NCBI GenBank assembly: GCA_048013815.1
Contig: CM106585.1
Coordinates: 15,624,001-15,688,000, forward strand
Reading direction: 5' to 3'
DNA from: Setoptus koraiensis
Lineage: Eukaryota; Arthropoda
Length of the DNA: 64,000 bases
A program made the translations under genes and the position numbers. Below, in pieces: positions 56,932 through 64,000 of the stretch (positions are counted from its first letter, which is position 1; each line of letters starts with the position of its first letter). The notes beneath the pieces are model-generated. The model had not been told where the DNA came from. It made no database searches and saw nothing but the letters and a program-made list of their open reading frames with translations.

Positions 56932-58395
56932 CTATTCTTGTCCAGTTCCACTCAATGCTTGAGTCTGCTGAGTTAGTTGCGCTGTCAATTCAGAGCATAT
57001 TTCTAAAAATTCCATGATATTATGCACATCGGAAATCGAAGATCTAAAATCCAGTAAAAATTGAAATCCTGCAGGGTCTCGATACAGTTGTAAATTCATT
57101 TTGACATAACGCCCAGCAAGCGGTAGTGTCTTCCTAACTCTGATATGATAGAGGTCCATAACTTTCCATTCGTAGCCTAGAGTGTGCATCGCTTGAAAAA
57201 TGTGACTCATTATTACTAAGGGACTGCATTCGAATCTGATTCCCACATTCCATTTAGGTTGTTCTTGTTGATTTTGAGTACAGGTTTGTTGTTGCAAATT
57301 GTTGTATTCATCAAACATATTCAATTGATGTCTTGAACACGCAAATGGATGGTTTATGTAGTCCGGTTCGCAAACGCAAGAGGCCAGATGAAACTCATTA
57401 TTATCCATCCGAATGACATCATTTTCTATTTGTCTACTCTCTAAAATACGATAATATGCCTCTACAAATTTACTCTCGCGATCGTCATCTTGTATAGCAT
57501 TTCGCACCAATTCTTCGTTCACGCCAAATTCACGACTCACCTGTCCTACGAACTCCATGTTTATCTCTGAGTTTAATCCATTGGGTAACACTTTCCAAAA
57601 CAAGTGCTCCGGCAAGTCCTGTCTGAACCAGTCGTGGCTCATCACATCCTGTATAGTGGCTCGTTGAATGGAGTTCGTAGTCAGCATGCGCCCAATGAGA
57701 TCGATCGCCGACCTGCTAACATAATCTGGCTTGATGTAGACACCCGATCTGATTTTGTTGAAAAGCGACGGCATATGATCGTCATCAAACGGAAGAAAAC
57801 CACACAACAACGTGTATAGTATTACACCACAACTCCAAACGTCAACCTCTGGTCCGGCGTACAAATGTCCATTGATAATTTCCGGACTGGCGTATGGGGC
57901 AGAACCGCAACAGGTTCTCAAAAACTCGCCGTCCATCAGTAGATTAGAGAGGCCAAAATCGGCAATTTTAACATTGTAGTTATCATCCAATAACAGATTC
58001 TCTGGTTTAAGATCACGATGAACAACCATGTTTCTGTGACAATACTCAATACCGGATACTATCTGTTGAAAGAATTTTCGCGCCACCGGCTCACAAATTT
58101 TGCCATTAGCGACCAGATAATTGAAGAGCTCCCCACCGGAAACGTACTCCATTATCATGAATATATCTGTCGATGTATCAATAACAGTGTGTAGTTTTAT
58201 GATGTTTGGGTGCTTCAGTAGTTGCAAAGTTTTGATCTCTCTAAGAGTTGTCTCCACAGATTTTAAAGCTGTCAATCTCATCTTGTTTAAAATCTTGACA
58301 GCGACTTTGTTGAAATTTTTCCTATTCACAGCCAATTTTACTTTACCAAAAGTACCTGAACCCAACGTTTCACAAAGTATGAAGTCGCCAATCAT
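56932..58395 (-). CDS. AMPK catalytic subunit alpha-like kinase
   Basis: Energy-sensing Ser/Thr kinase, 487 residues, one exon. The kinase domain is at about 4-255: GSGTFGKVKL glycine loop, Lys34 in VAVKIL, HRDLKPEN with Asp128, DFG with Asp146, and activation-loop Thr161 in GEFLRTCCGS, equivalent to human Thr172. GSAPYASPE replaces the usual AMPK GSPNYAAPE. An autoinhibitory UBA-like segment follows, then linker, and a C-terminal AMPK-alpha domain: KWNVGIRFECSPL, LGYEWKVMDLYHIRVRK and FQFLLDFRSS, which binds the beta and gamma subunits. That domain separates it from MARK, BRSK and NIM1 kinases. It is clearly divergent from usual arthropod AMPK alpha and has no introns, so it may be a paralogue or retrocopy rather than the sole gene. 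Confidence 0.88.
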   Translation of the reverse strand: MIGDFILCETLGSGTFGKVKLAVNRKNFNKVAVKILNKMRLTALKSVETTLREIKTLQLLKHPNIIKLHTVIDTSTDIFMIMEYVSGGELFNYLVANGKICEPVARKFFQQIVSGIEYCHRNMVVHRDLKPENLLLDDNYNVKIADFGLSNLLMDGEFLRTCCGSAPYASPEIINGHLYAGPEVDVWSCGVILYTLLCGFLPFDDDHMPSLFNKIRSGVYIKPDYVSRSAIDLIGRMLTTNSIQRATIQDVMSHDWFRQDLPEHLFWKVLPNGLNSEINMEFVGQVSREFGVNEELVRNAIQDDDRESKFVEAYYRILESRQIENDVIRMDNNEFHLASCVCEPDYINHPFACSRHQLNMFDEYNNLQQQTCTQNQQEQPKWNVGIRFECSPLVIMSHIFQAMHTLGYEWKVMDLYHIRVRKTLPLAGRYVKMNLQLYRDPAGFQFLLDFRSSISDVHNIMEFLEICSELTAQLTQQTQALSGTGQE

Positions 58396-58414
58396 TTTTG
58401 TCCTCTTACTTCTC

Positions 58415-58681
58415 TCAATTCTTCTTCATTCGTTGTAATTTTTTCTCAGTTAAATATTGTTTCTTTTCCAATTGACTTTCAAGATAGTCAAAAGCTAAAA
58501 TGAACCGGAGAATGATGTTGATGTATATAGGACCCATCGACTTAGCGCTCGGCGTAGTGAATCTCAGACTTGTCGACTTCGATAGCATCTCATTGGTTGT
58601 CGCTGACAAAGGACTGGGAGTGACTTCATGACAAAACAAAAAATAGTTGGCAGATAATGATTGATTGCAATTAGCGATTCT
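58415..58681 (-). CDS. possible small tail-anchored protein just ahead of the AMPK-like gene
   Basis: On the minus strand a good acceptor (CTTTTCCAG, ending 58682) opens a frame of about 88 codons running to a stop at 58415, only 19 nt before the AMPK-like ATG at 58395. A matching donor (CACCT/GTAAGT, near 58856) lies upstream in a frame that joins in phase. The frame contains GPIYINIILRFILAFDYL, a possible membrane segment, and a charged end (EKKQYLTEKKLQRMKKN). No clear ATG exists in the upstream exon; Met near NEMLSK is the first. It may be a real small gene, one cistron of a dicistronic mRNA, or a uORF in a spliced AMPK 5' UTR. I do not recognise the family. Confidence 0.3.
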   Translation of the reverse strand, partial: RIANCNQSLSANYFLFCHEVTPSPLSATTNEMLSKSTSLRFTTPSAKSMGPIYINIILRFILAFDYLESQLEKKQYLTEKKLQRMKKN

Positions 58682-58890
58682 CTGGAAAAGATCAAGGAAG
58701 AGGAAAAAATTAATCACTAAAGGAAAGTTCGGACTACGGAGAGCATGATCACGAATAGACCTATCGAATACAATTATGTGTTTCCGAACATGATGAAACA
58801 AATAATGGAATAATGACAATTTGATACAATCTTTAGAAAATATCACTTACAGGTGATAATAGCTCGTGGTTGTTGAGCGTTGTTACTTTA

Positions 58891-59931
58891 CTAGAAATAC
58901 AACTGTGTATATAATATAGCGCTAGTTAGAGCGAACAATGCAGCACCGATTACGCTGTATTTAGCTATGTTTATAGATCTTTCGTTTCCCTGACGCCCGC
59001 TCTTGGTCGATTTACTACCACCATTCAGACCCATTATTGGTTGCTGTTCATCCCCGCTAAACATCCTCTTGCACATATCTTTTTCCGCTTGTGTTTGTTT
59101 AAGCTGCTTCTTACGAAGTTGCTCAAGAGCCAACTTGGCGGCTCTGTTCTCCGGTTCTAGCTCTAATATCTTGTTTAGAGAGACTATGGCATCTTCAAAT
59201 TTACCTGTATTGGCTTCAATAGTAGATTTGCGATACAATGACTTCACGTTGTTAGGACTAATATCTAAGGCACCCTCAACTGCAGACAGTGCCTTTTTAT
59301 ACTGATCTGTTTTGATATAACAAGCTGCCAAATTGTTTTTGCCAGACACTAGAGAATTCTTAATACGATTCTCGACAGTCTCATTGTTTTGATCACGATT
59401 TATTTTTTCAGCTGGCAGAGCATCCTCTAGATATACTACGCTTGATTTATATGATTCTATCGCATTATGATATTCTTCTTTTTTAAACCAAAAGTTTCCC
59501 CTTTCCCGTTTTCTATCAGCGATGGACAATCTTTCTTTGAGTTCCACCTTGTTGAGATGATTATCAATGTATTCTTCACTGGAGTATCTCGATAACAATT
59601 TTATAGTACATTCCAATGTGGAATCTGGTGGAACTTCGGGCAGATTACCTTTGTCGCCATAGGCAAAGCGGGGCTTAAATTTGAATAGTGATTTCTCTCC
59701 AATATTCATCAATGGAATTACAATAGTTACGGCTGGAAATAGGTCTGAATCAACGCTAATGGCAAAATTTGTGTGGCTGTCGCTTTCAATAAGCTTGCCG
59801 TCGAATCTGGTCTCAATGTCAATGAAAGCGAAAAATCTACGCGGTGCCTCCATATCCAGATCGCCAGGATCCCCTGGTTCTATGACTTGTTTAAGGATTG
59901 CACCAGTGCCTAATATGTCCTCTTCCTCCAT
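58891..59931 (-). CDS. FKBP8: FKBP8-like tail-anchored co-chaperone, copy B (intact)
   Basis: 346 residues, one exon. An FKBP-type domain is followed by TPRs (RKRERGNFWFKKEEYHNAI; NNLAACYIKTDQYKKAL; NNVKSLYRKSTIEANTGK), a charged helix (LEQLRKKQLKQTQAEKDM), a Ser/Lys linker and a C-terminal membrane anchor (YSVIGAALFALTSAILYTQL then YF and stop). This is the FKBP8/FKBP38 layout, with the anchor placing it on the outer mitochondrial or ER membrane. Human FKBP8 has 412 residues; the N-terminal acidic extension is missing here. Compared with copy A at 19154-20029 it has an extra stretch near residue 175 (KINRDQNNETVENRIKN) and MFSGDEQQPI before GLNGG. The two copies lie 39 kb apart on the same strand, so segmental duplication is likely. 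Confidence 0.9.
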   Translation of the reverse strand: MEEEDILGTGAILKQVIEPGDPGDLDMEAPRRFFAFIDIETRFDGKLIESDSHTNFAISVDSDLFPAVTIVIPLMNIGEKSLFKFKPRFAYGDKGNLPEVPPDSTLECTIKLLSRYSSEEYIDNHLNKVELKERLSIADRKRERGNFWFKKEEYHNAIESYKSSVVYLEDALPAEKINRDQNNETVENRIKNSLVSGKNNLAACYIKTDQYKKALSAVEGALDISPNNVKSLYRKSTIEANTGKFEDAIVSLNKILELEPENRAAKLALEQLRKKQLKQTQAEKDMCKRMFSGDEQQPIMGLNGGSKSTKSGRQGNERSINIAKYSVIGAALFALTSAILYTQLYF

Positions 59932-62052
59932 GATGATGTAATATGCTAAATTATCGTCTCAGAGAACAGGCGAAGGAAACAGATCCGGCAAAAGGTCTAA
60001 GCCTCAGTGAGATGGTGGTGGTTATTCCTTGGTGATTATTTTCGCTATTGCCTTGCTTGATTTTTAAGTAGATTTAGTTGCCAGAAATGATAACAATGTT
60101 ATAATGGGATGTATACTAGTACAAACAACAATAATAATAACGTGTACGGAGAATGGATAAACACCATTAGATAGGCAGCAAGATTGGACCAAATGAGATA
60201 AAAAATTGTGCGCCGTTCTTAGCGCGAGATTTGAAACTCTCAGATTTGATTGGTCGGATCTGATTTGTCGAATCTTGTCAAAGTTGGCACATGGTCGGAA
60301 CCCCCGATGCAAACGCATTCTTTGGTACTGGTAGTAACAGTAAGAACGAGCCTCAAACTCGAAATGCTCGGGCGCATGTCCGCTTCTCACAGAAATTGTA
60401 TTACGAGCTCAGTTCGCCAGGTTGCCAGGTATTCGTTGTTCGGTTCGGCCGTGTTGGCTGGATTTGTTTCTAGCGACTTGTGGTCGGCACCGCTAGAGTA
60501 GCCACGCTACGGCTTTCAGTGCTCCGGGCTTCGTTGTCAAGCCAGCGACGAAGCTGATTGCAGGAATTGGCTGTCAAGTTGTCATCGCGATGGAAGAACG
60601 AACCCGGATAGAGTGAGCAGTGTGTTGTCACTGAAGGTGGCCGACTTCCGACATCTTGGGAATGTGGACATGATATGACACGATATTGAAGAGAAGATGG
60701 AAAACAATTGGCCAACTGACAACTCCCGTAACAAAGCCGCTAATTAGATTGGATGTAACATAACTGACATCGGCGACAGTTATGACGTCTACCGTGAAAC
60801 GATATCAATCAATGTGACACCGACTCTGTTGAGCGGCCATCGTTAGTCTCCTCATGGTCGATCATTTAGGCTACCAGAGTTTCTAGCCGATCTTGAGCAT
60901 AGTGTCACACATCAGAGACTCGCCTGTGCGTTGGCTTTGCCGATCAACCAAGCGCGAATAATGTGACGATGATGTAATAGTTTTGTCAGATCCCGTTGTC
61001 GTTGCAATGCCAGTGGCCAAAAAATTGTTGTGTGTGCTTTTTGGGAGCATCAGCACCGGTTGATAGAGTCGGCCGAAAGGGCTGCGTCGCAATTGACTTA
61101 ATCCATTGAGTCTGAGTGCCGATCGAATTGAGGGGCGCCTCTGGCGGCCTCTCATTCGATGAATGCGCCCTTCGTAAAAGTCACACACAGTGCGGTGCAG
61201 CAAGAATTTTGTCACAGGTCGCATATTGGTCAATATGGCCAGTGACGTAATTGGACAATACAAATTGTCAAATTAATTGCAATTGTTTTCATGCTGCGAC
61301 GTTGTGTCCATAAGTGGCGCCGATTTTCTAGATGTAACTGGGTTTTTAACTGTCGATAACTTAACTGTCGCGTTGATGCGACTCAACGCGACGATATCTA
61401 GCCAGTGGTGAAAAGATATGCCACTAAAAGCGACCAAGTGTTTGCGGTTCACTAGTATTGGGCCCACTGATTTGGTTCATGGTGGCGACGGGCGATATGT
61501 TGGCACCGAATCAAGTGGCGTCGATGATAAAACGATATCCAATAGAAGGTAGCGCACAGGTAGCGTGAAAAACACTGATTATATTGATGCAACCATGAAT
61601 GACTCAATGATTGAGCGCATTATTTTATTTGCGGTCTTGACAAATTGGTCAGAATCGGGCGGCCGCCCGCTGTCCAGGCCGCCGATTGGTTGGCGATTTG
61701 GACAATGGCAACGGTTGGACGGAAAGAGCTCAAAAACAAAAAGCCATTGAATGCGATGTGGAGCAGCCGTTAATTTTAGCATCATCAATGCGGCCATAAA
61801 GCAACATACAACAAAGCGTACACTGGAGCTGGTGAGATGCAGGTTTATTGGAGCAGTTATAAAAATTACATAATAAAAATAGGCATAGCTTAATAATAGA
61901 TCCATGTTACCTGTACTCTCACTTGTGTTTGTTGGTGTGTTGATTCATTGTTGAACTTGATCGCCAGCGAGTGTTGCCGTCATCAGTTGTTAGAGCGATT
62001 CACATCGGCCTTGACCAAACTGGCACCGTTGCAGTGTGTTGTCGCCTATGTC

Positions 62053-62093
62053 GTCGTTGTATCAGCCTGATGCCATCAGGCTGATACAACGAC
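62053..62093. other. 41-bp palindrome with 1-nt centre
   Basis: GTCGTTGTATCAGCCTGATG (62053-62072) is followed by one C and its exact reverse complement (62074-62093). A 20-bp perfect inverted repeat with no loop is unusual and could be a cruciform or foldback remnant. Confidence 0.8.
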
Positions 62094-62259
62094 TGGCTGG
62101 TGCCTGATGGTTGCGTATCTGACGGCCGTTGTGTCGTCATGGTAACTGGTAGCTGGTCCATGCACAGGTAAAATTAGCAGCCCATGCAACACAACCAGTA
62201 CATGCCAGCAGCAGTTTAGATGGATGGCCATTGGCAAGATGTGTGAGCATCAAAATCAG

Positions 62260-62291
<32 letters not shown>

Positions 62292-62981
62292 GAAATCCTT
62301 GAGAATATCCATCAGACCAACGAGCGTTCTCATCCAATCTACGGCCCGGCCAGATTGAGCATTGAAAAAATGCGCTGTTTGTTATGTAAGATTTATATAT
62401 ATATATAACATGACAACATATATACAGTATATATAGAGGGGGCAAGTAGCAGTCAGATGGTTTGTCTATAAGTGACAGTTCACACACTTTCAACTGCGAT
62501 TATTTCTTTTTTCTTGCTGCTTGTTTGCCCCCCAGAATCGACTCGACTGACTCTCGATCGCTGCCATTCATTGGATGCGACCCATTCGAGCCGCGATTGA
62601 TACAGCGCACAAGTCAACTGCTGCACCGACTGGCAGCATGCGCTCGCTGATTGCCGTTTGCATGCTGGATAGACAATACGACGACCAGGTAAGACCAGAT
62701 AAGACTAGAGAAGACTGGACAAGGCTGGACAAGGCTGCATAAGGCTGGATAAGACTAGATAAGAGTGACCAAGAGAGCTACAAACAATGCCCCGTATGGT
62801 CTTTGTTGCATCGATTTGATGCATCGGGCCATCGAGACACATCGTGTGTCGTTTGTCATTTGTTGGACTTGATTCGGGTGAGAGCAAAGAACAAATAATG
62901 TTGTCGATGTCGCTGTTGTTACAATTTGGCGACCAACAAGTGTTACAAGTCGCTGTCCATGCCGCGCTCCATGGGACAACA

Positions 62982-63045
62982 GCAGCAGCAGCAGCAGCGA
63001 CAGCAACAACAACGACAGCAGCAACAACGCCAGCGACAACAACAA
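62982..63045. repeat. CAG/CAA trinucleotide tract
   Basis: CAGCAGCAG continues into mixed CAA/CGA/CAG units. A second tract lies at about 63237-63315. The glutamine-rich open frames here show no flanking domain. Confidence 0.85.
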
Positions 63046-64000
63046 ATGAATAGATTGGAATTTCTCTTTCTGCTCGGCGCTGCGCCAGTCGGCGGCCGCG
63101 ATGGTAATTATTTCTTTTTTCTCTCTGGCCGTTCCCTCGCTGCTGTTGTCTCTCTGTTCTTTCTGTCGGCGTCTCGGGCTGCCATTCTTCGGCCGCCTCG
63201 GCCGCTTCGGCCGCTTCGGCTCGCAGCCGCGATCCCAACAGCAGCATCGACAGCATCAGCAACAACAGCAGCAGCAACAACAGCATCGGCAACAACAGCA
63301 GCAACAACAACCACATAGAGCAGCAACTCTTTGGGAGTCCCCGCGACCATGGCTGCAACACGGCAAGAAGGTGGACACTACAGCCCAGCGCAGTCTACAG
63401 GCGCAGGGACAAAGGCCGGCAAGCTCTCACGTCGGCTGCGGCACGCAGAATTGGCTAGGTGGAGCCTAGTGGCATGGCTTGAGCCATGAGAGTTACATAA
63501 TATGTTTGATACAAAAATAACAACAGCAACGGCAGCAGCAGCAGCGCCGATTGAGATTGCTTGCTGAATGGAGCTGCCCAATAATATCAGCCATTATTGT
63601 TGTGCTCTTGCTTTCTGGCTATGCGGCGATCGCTACGTACGGCCGGCCGACCGAGCAACAATTCAACCGCCAGCGTATCCATAATTTTCTCCACTCTTCT
63701 CTGTCTGGTCTAGGTAATAGTTGTCAAACGCTAACTCTTCGTCACAAAGCGCTTGAATAAGCACCACGCTGATATCACACATGTTGATGGTTTGTATGCG
63801 GCTCGCAGGAGATTATTCTCATTTCCATTGCGTCGTGGGCAGCGCGTTGCGACACCAACACACACAGCCAGCCAGCTCGCAAATAACAAGTTTGCCAAGC
63901 GAGCCGAAGCGTCCATTCGATTCAAATTACAAACTCCAAACTCCGAGCGAAGCAGCCGAGTCAGCCAACAGGTGAGCCGAGCCGAAGACAATAAAGAAAG

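Larger units (their letters stand above)
59932..64000. other. repeat-rich 3' flank without recognised protein genes
   Basis: About 4 kb with no supported coding exon. Contents: CGGGCGGCCGCCCG palindrome near 61658-61671, a 41-bp palindrome at 62053-62093, AAC repeats at about 62259-62290, TA run at about 62395-62409, CAG/CAA tracts at about 62982-63045 and 63237-63315, and a GCAGCAG run near 63527-63547. Long poly-Gln, poly-Leu, poly-Ala or poly-Val frames are reading-frame products of these repeats. At the right edge, CCAACAG/GTGAGC near 63965-63976 looks like a splice donor after a GC-richer stretch, and could end a 5' non-coding exon of a gene beyond the window. Confidence 0.5.

Noticed and set aside
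60883-61263. 126-residue minus-strand open frame
   Set aside because: No family resemblance, no splice or start context, and it lies in an otherwise non-coding repeat-rich region.
62705-63361. Poly-Leu, poly-Ala/Val and poly-Gln proteins
   Set aside because: Produced by CAG/CAA trinucleotide tracts read in several frames on both strands.

Overview
This window is nuclear DNA from a small-genome arthropod. An acariform mite or related chelicerate is my best guess, but that placement is inference. Direct evidence for a metazoan: troponin I, merlin, IFT80, LAMTOR3, ROGDI and AIP homologues, GT-AG introns of roughly 70-330 bp, AATAAA signals, and a nuclear tRNA-Ile(AAT). Arthropod hints are an invertebrate-type troponin I, a secreted GH18 protein and a selenoprotein T in which Cys replaces Sec. 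There is no sign of bacterial, viral or transposase genes. One 500-base N gap lies at 13943-14442.

Layout: 0-5.8 kb is gene-free with simple repeats. From 5.8 to 44.5 kb genes are packed on both strands: mitochondrial aconitase and NAD-isocitrate dehydrogenase gamma (consecutive TCA-cycle enzymes, adjacent, same strand), an aldo-keto reductase, a GH18 chitinase-like protein, the N gap with a decayed gene beside it, an OTUD6-type deubiquitinase, troponin I, an FKBP8-like gene that has lost its membrane anchor by frameshift, a 10-bp minisatellite and a foldback/MITE-like element, ROGDI, TMEM222, tRNA-Ile, AIP, a small secreted His-rich protein, SELENOT-like, lysosomal phospholipase A2 (LCAT family), a merlin-like FERM protein with a large insert, NDUFB7, LAMTOR3, IFT80, a LAMTOR3 fragment, LCMT1, a glutaredoxin 3 with one glutaredoxin domain, and a stand-alone PRELI-domain protein related to the N-terminus of SEC14L1.

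44.5-53.5 kb is a gene desert rich in dinucleotide and trinucleotide repeats. 53.5-59.9 kb holds a 1092-residue protein with one CH domain and a C-terminal membrane anchor (nesprin/KASH-like layout), an intronless AMPK-alpha-like kinase with a small ORF ending 19 nt ahead of it, and the second, intact FKBP8-like copy. 59.9-64 kb is again repeat-rich and without recognisable protein genes.

The genes are mostly housekeeping and do not form one pathway. Local themes are mitochondria (ACO2, IDH3G, NDUFB7), lysosome and mTORC1/AMPK signalling (LAMTOR3, AMPK alpha, PLA2G15, and ROGDI for V-ATPase assembly), and immunophilin/TPR co-chaperones (two FKBP8-like genes and AIP). The most noteworthy signals are the putative minimal KASH protein, the FKBP8 pair with a 4-nt insertion that puts an intact anchor out of frame, the PRELI-only SEC14L relative, the merlin insert, and the foldback element.
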